Positions 1 to 7,269 are shown, numbered from the stretch's first letter. The stretch is 7,915 nt of DNA from DSUN01 sp035527715 (GCA_035527715.1 DATKZY010000058.1:1-7915), one strand, 5' to 3'. The notes: generated from the letters alone by a model not told the origin. Numbers and translations are program-made.

Positions 1-1
1 G

Positions 2-703
2 CCCGCGCACGTGGCGATTATCATGGACGGCAACGGGCGGTGGGCTCGTCAGCGCGGGCTGGCGCGCATCCGCGGCCACGAGGCCGGGGTGGAGAGCGCC
101 CGGGTCGTCACCGAGGAGGCCGTGCGCCTCGGCATCCGCCAGGTCACGTTCTACACCTTCTCGCTCCAGAACTGGGGCCGGCCGCGCGCCGAGGTGGGCG
201 GGCTGATGCGCATGCTCCGCCGCTACCTGGTCAGCGAGCGCGACCGGCTGATGAAGAATGGCGTCCGCCTCGTGGCCATCGGGCGCCGCGAAACCCTGCC
301 ACGCGCCGTGCGGCGCGAGCTGGAGGCCACCGAGCGCCTCTCGGCCGGGAACACGAGAACCACCGTCTGCCTCGCCCTGAACTACGGCGGGCGCGAGGAG
401 ATCGTGGACGCCGTTCGCTCGATCGCGGCCGACGTGGCGGCCGGCACGCTGCCGCCGGAGCGGGTGGACGAGGCGCTGCTGAGCGCGCGCCTGTCCACGG
501 CGGGGATGCCGGACCCCGACCTGTTGATTCGCACGGCGGGCGAGATGCGGGTGAGCAATTTCCTGCTGTGGCAGATCTCCTACGCGGAGCTGTACGTGAC
601 GCCGGTGTGCTGGCCGGACTTCCGCGTGGCGGAGTTCCACGAGGCCCTGCGTGCCTACGCGCAGCGCCGGCGCACCTTCGGCCTGCTCGGAGAGGAAGGG
701 TAG
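2..703 (+). CDS. uppS: Isoprenyl transferase (undecaprenyl diphosphate synthase), 5' partial
   Basis: Cis-prenyltransferase that extends farnesyl diphosphate with isopentenyl diphosphate to make the C55 lipid carrier for peptidoglycan and other envelope polymers; a cytosolic, membrane-associated enzyme. The frame is open from base 2 and reads PAHVAIIMDGNGRWA, the N-terminal family signature. Its Asp (codon at 26-28) is the Mg/diphosphate-binding residue. The GTG at 11 lies inside that conserved stretch, so it is not the real start. By comparison with ~250-residue relatives, roughly 15-20 N-terminal residues lie upstream of the window. Later motifs also fit: FYTFSLQNWGRP, ALNYGGREEIVDA, and the C-terminal RTAGEMRVSNFLLWQ followed by YAELYVTPVCWPDF, which carries the substrate-binding Arg/Ser region. 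The stop at 701-703 is 3 nt before cdsA, the common uppS-cdsA order, so co-transcription and probable translational coupling are inferred. Confidence 0.96.
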   Translation, partial: PAHVAIIMDGNGRWARQRGLARIRGHEAGVESARVVTEEAVRLGIRQVTFYTFSLQNWGRPRAEVGGLMRMLRRYLVSERDRLMKNGVRLVAIGRRETLPRAVRRELEATERLSAGNTRTTVCLALNYGGREEIVDAVRSIAADVAAGTLPPERVDEALLSARLSTAGMPDPDLLIRTAGEMRVSNFLLWQISYAELYVTPVCWPDFRVAEFHEALRAYAQRRRTFGLLGEEG

Positions 704-706
704 AGC

Positions 707-1558
707 ATGGTGCGCAAGCGCGTCGCGCTCGGCCTCGCCGTGAGCGCGGCATTCCTCCTCCTGCTGTGGCTCGACGCCGCGCTGCCCGGCGGGCCGATCT
801 TCCATATCCTCGTCGGCCTCGTCATGATCGGCACCCTCCTCGAAGTCTACGGCCTCGCCGAGCGGCACCGGGAGGAGCCGATGAAGGTGCTGCCCATCGC
901 CCTCGTCGTCCTCGCCGTCGGTGGGGACTACGCGCTGGGGGGGGGCGATTGGGGTGGGGCCGCGAGCGCCGGGTTCGCCGTGCTGTGGAGCTTTTACGCG
1001 GCGATGGGCCTCGCCGTCGCGCTCGGCCTGTGGGCGCTGGCTGTCGCGCACCTGCTGGCCCGCGACCCGCATCGGTGGCTCCAGGACGCCCCGGCTACCA
1101 TTGCTGGGTTCCTCTACGTGTGGTTCCTGGGCGCCCACTTCTTCCCCCTGCGCGCTCTGGGCATGGGCTACGTGCTGGCGCTGGTGGCCGTGGCGAAGCT
1201 TGGGGATTCGGGGGCCTTCTTCGTCGGCACCTGCTGGGGGCGCCACCGGCTGGCGCCGCGGACGAGCCCCAACAAGACCCTCGAGGGCGCCGCGGGCGGC
1301 CTGGTCGCCAGTGTGCTCAGCGGCGGCATCGTCGCGCTGCTCTTCGGGCTGCGCGGCGGCGTGGGCTTCTGGGTCGTCTTCGGCCTCGTGGCGGGCGTCG
1401 CCGCCCAGCTCGGCGACCTGGTCGCCAGTGCCATGAAGCGCTCGGCGGGAGCCAAGGATTCGGGCAGCATGCTGTCGGCATTCGGCGGGCTGCTGGACAT
1501 TGTGGACTCGCCGCTGATGGCGGCGCCGGTGGCCCTGTGGCTGCTGGTGGCGTGGTAG
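707..1558 (+). CDS. cdsA: Phosphatidate cytidylyltransferase (CDP-diglyceride synthase)
   Basis: Integral membrane enzyme that converts phosphatidic acid and CTP to CDP-diacylglycerol, the precursor of bacterial phospholipids. The 283-residue length is normal for the family. Several hydrophobic segments are visible, from LAVSAAFLLLLWL near the N-terminus to the final VALWLLVAW. The family motif SPNKTLEG is present, as is the C-terminal signature S241-x-M-K244-R245-x4-K250-D251 followed by FGGLLDIVDS (about 259-268). Compared with the classical signature (PGHGG-x-x-DR-x-D), His is Phe and the Arg after the first Asp is Ile. Both Asp residues and the KR/KD pairs remain, so activity is expected. 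The ATG at 707 is preceded by an AGGAAGGG Shine-Dalgarno six bases upstream, lying inside the uppS stop region. dxr and rseP, frequent downstream neighbours, are replaced by phoH. Confidence 0.93.
   Translation: MVRKRVALGLAVSAAFLLLLWLDAALPGGPIFHILVGLVMIGTLLEVYGLAERHREEPMKVLPIALVVLAVGGDYALGGGDWGGAASAGFAVLWSFYAAMGLAVALGLWALAVAHLLARDPHRWLQDAPATIAGFLYVWFLGAHFFPLRALGMGYVLALVAVAKLGDSGAFFVGTCWGRHRLAPRTSPNKTLEGAAGGLVASVLSGGIVALLFGLRGGVGFWVVFGLVAGVAAQLGDLVASAMKRSAGAKDSGSMLSAFGGLLDIVDSPLMAAPVALWLLVAW
923..959 (+). other. G-rich tract inside cdsA (G9 run, G-quadruplex potential)
   Basis: Four G runs lie on the coding strand within 37 bases: GGGG (923-926), nine consecutive G (937-945), GGGG (951-954) and GGGG (956-959). 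They encode a Gly-rich loop (ALGGGDWGG) between membrane segments. Loops of 10, 5 and 1 bases satisfy a loose quadruplex pattern. The G9 run alone is also a slippage-prone homopolymer. The reading frame is intact as given. Folding is inferred from composition only. Confidence 0.45.
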
Positions 1559-1567
1559 AGGTGCGGC

Positions 1568-2518
<951 letters not shown>

Positions 2519-2564
2519 GCCCGCGTCGCGGGGCGGGGGACGGGACGGCAGTTTGCGGAGGGGT

Positions 2565-2570
2565 GAGGAG
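2565..2570 (+). promoter_or_regulatory. Shine-Dalgarno deciding the HD-phosphodiesterase start
   Basis: GAGGAG ends seven bases before ATG 2578, an ideal spacing. An in-frame GTG at 2563 would overlap this site and adds only five residues, so ATG 2578 is the preferred start. The 59-nt leader after phoH also holds G runs (2530-2533, 2535-2539, 2542-2544), but no promoter or U-tailed terminator was recognised. Confidence 0.7.
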
Positions 2571-2577
2571 CAGGCGA

Positions 2578-4152
2578 ATGGGGCGCGGGAGAACGCATCG
2601 CCGTCGCCTGTCGCTGGACCGTCTCGGCGCGGTGCCCCGGGGCCGTCTGCGGGGGGCTCTGCGCCCGGCGGTCACGCTGGCCGAGGGCCTGCTGGGGGCG
2701 GCCTTCGTCGTGGCCATGGTGGCCGTGCTCGATCACACCACGCTGGCCCAGGCCGTGCGCGGACGCGCGAGCGGCGAGGCGCTCCAGCGCCTGGTGGGCA
2801 CCCTCGCCGTCGTCGGCGGCCTCACGGCGCTGGGGCTGGCCTACCTGGCGCGCTTCCAGCGGCGGCTCGTGAGCACGCGGCGGCAGCTCCTGGTCTTCGG
2901 CGTGTGCTGCCTGGCGTGCGTGGTCGCGGCCAAGGCGTTGCTCGCGCTCGACGCGCGGCTGCGCCCCGAGTGGCGCAGCCTGGTGTACCTCACGCCGCTG
3001 TCGGCCTTCGCCGTGTTCTTCGCGGTCATCTACGGCCAGCGCGAGGCGATTGCCGCCGGCCTCATCCTGGCCATGCTCGTCGGCCTCGCCGTCTACGCCA
3101 CGGGGCCCCGGGCCGGCGCGGCCGCGCCCGAGCCGTTGCCGGTCATCGCCGTGCTGCTCTCGGGCGCGCTCTTCGGCGCACTCGCCTCGCGCACGATCCG
3201 CAAGCGCACGAAGCTCCTCAAGATCGGCCTCCTCGCGGGACTCCTTCACGTGGGCCTCCTGCTGAGCTTTCACCTGCTGCGCGGGCGGCTGCGCCTCGAC
3301 CAGGCGCCCCCCTTCGACCTCCTGTGGGGGCTGGGCAACGGCGTGGGTGTGGGCATGATCATGACCATCCTCCTCCCCCTCATCGAGCTGGTCTTCGACG
3401 TGGCGACCGACATCCGCCTCCTCGAGCTCACCGACCAGGACCAGCCCCTCCTGCGAAGCCTGGTGACCCTGGCGCCCAGCACCGATAACCATTCGCGCCG
3501 CGTGGCCCGGCTCGCCGAGGCCGCCGCCGAGGCCATCGGCGCCAACAGCCTCCTCGCCCTCGTCGGCGCCTACTACCACGACATCGGCAAGATGACCAAG
3601 CCTGAGTGCTACATCGAGAACCAGATGGACGGCGAGAACCCGCACGACCGCCTCCGCCCCTCGATGAGCGCCCTCGTCATTGCCAGCCACGTCAAGGACG
3701 GCGTCGAGCTCGCCGTCGAGGCCCGCCTGCCCCATGCCGTCACCGACATCATCGAGCAGCACCACGGCACCTCCTCCATCGAATACTTCCTCGACCGCTA
3801 CCTCAAGCAGGCGGGGGACAAAGCGACTCTCGACACCGCCTTTTTCCGCTACCCCGGCCCCAAGCCCGCCACGAAGGAAGCGGCCATCGTCATGATCGCC
3901 GACGCCATCGAGGCCGCCTCGCGCACCCTCGACCAGCCGGTGCCCTCGCGCATCGAGGCCCTGGTCAAGCGCATCACCGCGTCCAAACTCCTCGACGGCC
4001 AGCTCGAGGACTGCCGCCTCACCCTCAGCGAAGTCCGCCTCATCGAGCAGGCCATCTTCCGAGTCCTCTGCGCCATGTACCACGCCCGCATCGAATACCC
4101 CACCAGCCGCCTCGAGCGCCCCGCCCGCCCCTCCTCCCGCCGCACCACCTGA
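2578..4152 (+). CDS. pgpH: 7TM-HD phosphodiesterase, PgpH/YqfF type, lacking the extracytoplasmic domain
   Basis: Membrane protein with a C-terminal cytoplasmic HD hydrolase domain; characterised PgpH proteins hydrolyse c-di-AMP to pApA. The 524 residues show an Arg-rich cytoplasmic N-terminus, a first membrane helix (~34-51) and then about seven more helices (~73-91, 104-124, 134-152, 157-175, 187-204, 214-231, 248-268). The linker TDIRLLELTD follows, then the HD domain. Every expected metal ligand is present: H305 (in DNHSRR), H334-D335 (YYHDIGK), H371 (ASHVKDG), H395-H396 (EQHHGTS) and D442 (MIADAIEAASR), plus the FRYPGPKPATKEAA block. Canonical PgpH proteins are ~700 residues because a large 7TMR-HDED sensor domain sits between helices 1 and 2. 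Here that loop is only ~20 residues, accounting for the shorter length. The catalytic assignment is strong. The nucleotide substrate in this organism is inferred. Confidence 0.93.
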   Translation: MGRGRTHRRRLSLDRLGAVPRGRLRGALRPAVTLAEGLLGAAFVVAMVAVLDHTTLAQAVRGRASGEALQRLVGTLAVVGGLTALGLAYLARFQRRLVSTRRQLLVFGVCCLACVVAAKALLALDARLRPEWRSLVYLTPLSAFAVFFAVIYGQREAIAAGLILAMLVGLAVYATGPRAGAAAPEPLPVIAVLLSGALFGALASRTIRKRTKLLKIGLLAGLLHVGLLLSFHLLRGRLRLDQAPPFDLLWGLGNGVGVGMIMTILLPLIELVFDVATDIRLLELTDQDQPLLRSLVTLAPSTDNHSRRVARLAEAAAEAIGANSLLALVGAYYHDIGKMTKPECYIENQMDGENPHDRLRPSMSALVIASHVKDGVELAVEARLPHAVTDIIEQHHGTSSIEYFLDRYLKQAGDKATLDTAFFRYPGPKPATKEAAIVMIADAIEAASRTLDQPVPSRIEALVKRITASKLLDGQLEDCRLTLSEVRLIEQAIFRVLCAMYHARIEYPTSRLERPARPSSRRTT

Positions 4153-4153
4153 C

Positions 4154-4188
4154 CTCGCCGCCCTCGTGGGTTTCGAGACAGTGCCCTA
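4154..4188 (-). repeat. Stop-anchored dispersed repeat, copy 1 (after the C-N hydrolase)
   Basis: Read on the minus strand, this begins with the TAG stop of the C-N hydrolase and continues TAGGGCACTGTCTC then GAAACCCACGAGGGC. It matches the plus-strand sequence starting at the lipoprotein stop (7235-7269). The first 14 bases are identical, and 28 of 35 match overall without gaps. It fills almost the whole 33-base space between the convergent HD-phosphodiesterase and hydrolase genes. Only a GGG/CCC pairing could form a local stem, with no T-tract, so a terminator role is unproven. A REP-like or MITE-derived element is an alternative. Confidence 0.6.
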
Positions 4189-5007
4189 CTGCCCGTGCCA
4201 GGGGACGGCTCGGCGGTCGGAGACGTAGGGCGCGGCGGCGGAGCGCCACTGAGGGGCCTTGGAGAAATCGGCGTGGGCGACGGCCAGGCCCTGGCCCTCA
4301 CCGACCTCGGCGAGGACTTCGCCCCACGGGGCGATGATGGCCGATTGGCCGATGGCCCGCAGCGCGCCGTCCGCATCGAAGGCGCCCGCATGGTTTGCTG
4401 ACATGAAGAAGACGGTGTTCTCCAGCGCCCGCGTCATGCCCATCGCCCGATACGACAGGGGATGGTAGCGCCACTGCTCGCAGGCATCCGTGGTGAGCCA
4501 GGCGGTGGAGTGGACGAGGAGCTCGGCCCCCTGGTCCACCAGGTGCTGGATGTACTGGGGAAAGACATAGTCGTAGCAGATGGTCAGGGCGAGCCGGCCG
4601 AAGCCCACGTCGCACACGCACGGCTCGCGGCCCGGCGTCAGGATGTCCCGCTCGCCCAGGTAGAGGTAGACCTTGCGGTAGCGGGCGAGGAGTGTCGCAT
4701 CAGGGGAGAGGAGGACGCTGGAGTTGTAGAAGCGCCCGCCGTCGGGGTCCTTCTCCAGGAGGCCGGCGACGACGAAGGCCCCGCAGGCCCTCGCCAGGCG
4801 GCCGAGCGTGTCCGTGGACGGGCCTGGGATGGTTTCGGCCAGCTCGGCGGTGCGCTCGGGCACCAGGCCGGTGGTGAACAGCTCGGGAAAGCACACGAGG
4901 TCGGCGCGCTCCCGCCCGGCCTGCGCGAGCAGGCTTGCGGCGGTCTCCAGGTTCGCGGGCACATCGCCCACCTTGCACACGGTCTGGGCAACGGCGAGTC
5001 GGGGCAT
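4186..5007 (-). CDS. Carbon-nitrogen hydrolase (nitrilase superfamily amidohydrolase)
   Basis: Predicted cytosolic amidase or carbamoylase of the nitrilase superfamily, cleaving a C-N bond in an unknown small amide. The 273-residue protein shows the Glu-Lys-Cys triad: E42 (CFPELFTTG), K112 (YRKVYLYLGERD, with the supporting Glu at 119) and C144 (TICYDYVFP). The N-terminus MPRLAVAQTVCKVGDVPANLE is typical, as is the later ENTVFFMSANHAG stretch and the APWGEVLAEVGEG core strand pair. After the Cys, the usual FPE is FPQ (Q151), which may reflect a subfamily. ATG 5007 is favoured by an AGGAG eight bases upstream and a strong promoter further up. The frame stays open far beyond it, but that extension is an antisense shadow of proA. 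It converges with the HD gene and diverges from proA; no neighbour reveals the substrate. Confidence 0.92.
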   Translation of the reverse strand: MPRLAVAQTVCKVGDVPANLETAASLLAQAGRERADLVCFPELFTTGLVPERTAELAETIPGPSTDTLGRLARACGAFVVAGLLEKDPDGGRFYNSSVLLSPDATLLARYRKVYLYLGERDILTPGREPCVCDVGFGRLALTICYDYVFPQYIQHLVDQGAELLVHSTAWLTTDACEQWRYHPLSYRAMGMTRALENTVFFMSANHAGAFDADGALRAIGQSAIIAPWGEVLAEVGEGQGLAVAHADFSKAPQWRSAAAPYVSDRRAVPWHGQ

Positions 5008-5048
5008 AGGAGACGCTCCTCGATGGGGACGGGCTGCGGCCGCTCCTG

Positions 5049-5076
5049 ATTCTACTGCCCCGCGCGGGCGTGTCAA
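5049..5076 (-). promoter_or_regulatory. Sigma70-type promoter for the C-N hydrolase
   Basis: Read on the minus strand: a perfect -35 TTGACA (5076-5071), a 16-base spacer, and -10 TAGAAT (5054-5049), five of six consensus bases. Transcription would begin near 5042, leaving a leader of about 35 bases that carries the AGGAG Shine-Dalgarno. It sits in the divergent spacer with proA, so this promoter may overlap whatever controls proA. Called from sequence match only. Confidence 0.75.
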
Positions 5077-5160
5077 GACTTGAATGAAACTCAGGAAATG
5101 CGAGAATGGCGGAGGAGGGGAGGGGAATGTCTGCGACGCATGGGCCGAAGAGAGGAAGCC

Positions 5161-6417
5161 ATGGAGATTCGCGAGAGCATTCGTGAGCTGGCCGGGCGCG
5201 TCAAGGCGGCCGCGAGCCAACTGGCCCTCGCCTCGTCGGCGAAGAAGGACCAGGCGCTGAGCGCGATGGCCGACGGCATCGAGGCCAAGGCCGGCGGGCT
5301 GAAGGCGGAAAACGCGAGGGACATCGCGGCGGCCGAGGCGGCCGGCCTCTCCGCCGCACTCGTTGACCGCCTGCGCCTCAACGACAAGCGGGTCGCGGCC
5401 ATGGCCGACGGGTTGCGCCAGGTGGCCGCGCTGCCCGACCCCGTGGGGGCCATCATCGGCGGGAGCGTGCGGCCCAACGGCCTGCGCATCACCAAGGTGC
5501 GCGTGCCGCTCGGCGTCATCGCCATCATCTACGAGAGCCGCCCGAACGTCACCGCCGACGCGGCGGGCCTGTGCCTCAAGGCCGGCAACGGGGTCATCCT
5601 GCGCGGCGGCAAGGAGGCGTTGGCGTCCAACGTCGCCATCTGGCGCGTCCTCCAGGAAGGCCTGGCCGCCGCGGGCCTGCCCGCCGAGGCCGTGGCACTC
5701 GTCGAGACGACGGACCGGGCGGCGGTGGATGCGCTGATCACGGCGGACGGGTTGGTGGACGTGGTGATCCCCCGCGGCGGCGAGGGGCTGATCCGCCGCG
5801 TGGCCGCGAACGCCACCATCCCCGTCATCAAGCACTACAAGGGCGTGTGCCACGTCTACGTGGACGCCGCGGCCGACCCGGCCATGGCCGAGGCCATCTG
5901 CCTCAACGCCAAGTGCCAGCGGCCCGCCACGTGCAACGCGATGGAGACGATGCTCGTCCACGGGGCAATCGCTCAGCGCTTTCTGCCCCGAATCGCCCAG
6001 CGCTTCGCCGAGGCCAAGGTCGCGCTGCGCGGCTGCGAGCGCACCCGACAGATCCTTCCCGGCATCGCGCCGGCCACGGAGGAGGACTGGTATGCCGAGT
6101 ACCTCGACCTCATCCTGGCCGTGCGCGTGGTGGACTCCACCGAGCAGGCGATGGCGCACATCGCCCGCTACGGCTCGGCCCACTCCGACGCCATCGTGAC
6201 GACCGACGTCCGCGAGGCCGACAAGTTCACCCGAGGCGTGGATTCCGCCGCGGTCTACGTGAATGCCTCGACGCGGTTCACCGACGGCTACGAGTTCGGC
6301 ATGGGCGCCGAGATCGGCATCAGCACCGACAAGCTCCACGCCCGCGGCCCCATGGGGCTCGAGGAGCTGACCAGCTACAAGTTCGTCGTGTACGGCGATG
6401 GCCAGTTGCGGCAGTAG
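5161..6417 (+). CDS. proA: Gamma-glutamyl phosphate reductase
   Basis: NADPH-dependent cytosolic enzyme that reduces gamma-glutamyl phosphate to glutamate-5-semialdehyde, the second step of proline synthesis after ProB. From ATG 5161 the protein has 418 residues, matching the usual ~417. Motifs visible are RPNGLRITKVRVPLGVIAII followed by YESRPNVTADAAGLC, LKAGNGVILRGGKEA, VDVVIPRGGEGLI, the catalytic C258 in KCQRPATCNAMETMLVH, and the C-terminal FGMGAEIGISTDKLHARGPM. The start is chosen because AGAGGAA lies just upstream (5151-5157) and the family begins about here. Further upstream in-frame ATGs at 5080 and 5140 add an Arg-rich, unconserved leader and lack good spacing. A weak possible promoter is TTGAAT (5080-5085) with GAGAAT (5102-5107). 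proB is not adjacent, so the pathway is split in this genome or proB lies elsewhere. A 9-bp repeat array starts at the stop codon. Confidence 0.96.
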   Translation: MEIRESIRELAGRVKAAASQLALASSAKKDQALSAMADGIEAKAGGLKAENARDIAAAEAAGLSAALVDRLRLNDKRVAAMADGLRQVAALPDPVGAIIGGSVRPNGLRITKVRVPLGVIAIIYESRPNVTADAAGLCLKAGNGVILRGGKEALASNVAIWRVLQEGLAAAGLPAEAVALVETTDRAAVDALITADGLVDVVIPRGGEGLIRRVAANATIPVIKHYKGVCHVYVDAAADPAMAEAICLNAKCQRPATCNAMETMLVHGAIAQRFLPRIAQRFAEAKVALRGCERTRQILPGIAPATEEDWYAEYLDLILAVRVVDSTEQAMAHIARYGSAHSDAIVTTDVREADKFTRGVDSAAVYVNASTRFTDGYEFGMGAEIGISTDKLHARGPMGLEELTSYKFVVYGDGQLRQ

Positions 6418-6470
6418 GTCCGACGGGTCCGACCCGTCCGACCGGTCCGATGGGTCCCATCGGCCCGGCC
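6417..6470. repeat. Six-unit 9-bp tandem array forming two hairpins, 3' of proA
   Basis: Six imperfect 9-base units follow the proA stop: GGTCCGACG, GGTCCGACC, CGTCCGACC, GGTCCGATG, GGTCCCATC, GGCCCGGCC. The first three make an inverted repeat with arms GACGGGT (6422-6428) and ACCCGTC (6432-6438), extended by GGTC/GACC outside one mismatch. The last three make CCGATGGG-T-CCCATCGG (6447-6463), extended by CCGG/CCGG-type pairing outside one mismatch. No T-tract follows, so an intrinsic terminator is not clear. It ends about 12 bases before the next gene's -35 box. It could be a REP-like or roadblock element between proA and the lipoprotein promoter. Confidence 0.75.
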
Positions 6471-6482
6471 CCCCCGTTCACC

Positions 6483-6511
6483 TTGACTCCCCCTTCATGC
6501 ATTGGTATAGT
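6483..6511 (+). promoter_or_regulatory. Extended -10 sigma70-type promoter for the lipoprotein
   Basis: -35 TTGACT (6483-6488), a 17-base spacer and -10 TATAGT (6506-6511) each match consensus at five of six positions. A TG one base upstream of the -10 (6503-6504) adds an extended -10. Predicted transcription start is about 6518, giving a leader of about 30 bases with an AAGGAG Shine-Dalgarno at 6535-6540. This is the clearest plus-strand promoter in the window and makes the lipoprotein independent of proA. Confidence 0.78.
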
Positions 6512-6547
6512 GGGCCTAGAGGAGACAGCGCCGCAAGGAGTGAGTGC

Positions 6548-7237
6548 ATGAGCCGTTGTCCGCGAGGCACCCTTCCCCTGTTGGTCCTGGCCGCCTGGTG
6601 TGTCCTGGGCGCGTCGTGTTCGCAGGACGACGCCTCGGGCCGCACGGGCAACGGCGGCGCGAACGGGCGGGGCTCCCGGCCCGCGAAGGGCGGGGTGTTC
6701 ACCGACCACTTCCAGCGCATCCGCATCGAGGCCGAGAAGGCGACGAAGCTCGAGTCGGACGACGCGCACCCCGGCGTCGGTGGGAAGGTCATGCGGGTCG
6801 TGGACGACCCGGGCGCCTCCGGCGGCAAGTGCATCGCGATCCCCGACGAGGCCGGCACCCCCTACGGCAAGGCGGGGAGCAAGCCCGACGTGCCGCGGCA
6901 CGCCCGAGCCGTCTACAAGTTCAAGGTCGCCGTCGCCGGCAGCTACACCTTCTGGTGCCGCCGCAAGTGGTTCGACTCCTGCGGCGACACCCTGGCGATG
7001 CGCCTCGACAAGGAGGGCGCGCAACAGGCCGACGCCTGTCTTTTCGGCTCCGACGACAGCAGCAAGCCCCCGCGGTGGGACTGGAGTCCCGTGAAGGAGA
7101 AGGGCGACCCGCGCCAGTTCTACCTGGCGGCCGGCGAGCACACGCTGGAGATTCTGAACCGCGAGGACGGGCCTCGCTTCGACGTGATCCTGTTGACGGA
7201 CGACCCGGACTACGTGCCGCAAGGCATGGAGGACTAG
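6548..7237 (+). CDS. Lipoprotein with CBM6/35-like galactose-binding-fold domain
   Basis: Exported protein of 229 residues; function unknown, probably polysaccharide or glycan binding at the envelope. The N-terminus MSRCPRG plus a hydrophobic stretch ends in LGASC (C24), a plausible though non-ideal lipobox because -3 is Gly. A Gly/Asn-rich linker follows to about residue 50. The domain (~58-224) starts with IRIEAE, continues through GGKCIAIPDEAG, a Y-KFKVAVAGSYTFWCRRKW strand pair and FYLAAGEHTLEILNREDG, and ends RFDVILLTDDPDYVP. That order resembles CBM6/CBM35-type beta-sandwiches attached to many planctomycete-like secreted proteins. Four cysteines (95, 137, 145, 164) could form disulfides. 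ATG 6548 is fixed by AAGGAG seven bases upstream and its own promoter. A longer frame back to 6398 only reads through the repeat array. No catalytic domain is present. Family placement is by motif memory. Confidence 0.75.
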   Translation: MSRCPRGTLPLLVLAAWCVLGASCSQDDASGRTGNGGANGRGSRPAKGGVFTDHFQRIRIEAEKATKLESDDAHPGVGGKVMRVVDDPGASGGKCIAIPDEAGTPYGKAGSKPDVPRHARAVYKFKVAVAGSYTFWCRRKWFDSCGDTLAMRLDKEGAQQADACLFGSDDSSKPPRWDWSPVKEKGDPRQFYLAAGEHTLEILNREDGPRFDVILLTDDPDYVPQGMED

Positions 7238-7269
7238 GGCACTGTCTCAAAGTCCCCGCGGGCCGCGCG
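7235..7269 (+). repeat. Stop-anchored dispersed repeat, copy 2 (after the lipoprotein)
   Basis: Begins with the lipoprotein TAG stop and reads TAGGGCACTGTCTC then AAAGTCCCCGCGGGC. It is the inverted partner of 4154-4188 (28/35 identical). Local pairing is possible between GGACT (7231-7235) and AGTCC (7251-7255). The motif ACTGTCT (7241-7247) is mirrored as AGACAGT at 7279-7285, giving a 45-base unit with inverted ends. Confidence 0.6.

Noticed and set aside
5080..5107. Possible proA promoter TTGAAT / GAGAAT with 16-base spacing
   Set aside because: Only four of six matches at each box and overlapping the opposing strong promoter; too weak to list as a feature.
5008..6339. Long open minus-strand frame continuous with the C-N hydrolase (717 codons in total)
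   Set aside because: It is the antisense of proA, kept open by GC-rich third positions. Its Gly/His/Arg/Asp-rich translation resembles no protein, and a strong promoter and Shine-Dalgarno place the real start at 5007.
6424..6480. Collagen-like G-P-x peptide in one frame of the repeat array
   Set aside because: A consequence of a 9-base period in a non-coding spacer; no start, Shine-Dalgarno or domain supports translation.
6520..6530. GAGACAGCGCC in the lipoprotein leader resembling the dispersed repeat core
   Set aside because: Only an 11-base match with one mismatch and no extended similarity; compatible with chance.
6398..6547. In-frame upstream extension of the lipoprotein (50 extra residues)
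   Set aside because: It would start inside proA, read through the 9-bp repeat array and precede the promoter. It would also bury the signal peptide. ATG 6548 has an ideal Shine-Dalgarno.
4175..7248. A 3-kb composite transposon bounded by the inverted 14-mers
   Set aside because: No transposase, no target duplication and housekeeping content (proA). The repeat copies begin at stop codons, so a 3'-end element fits better.
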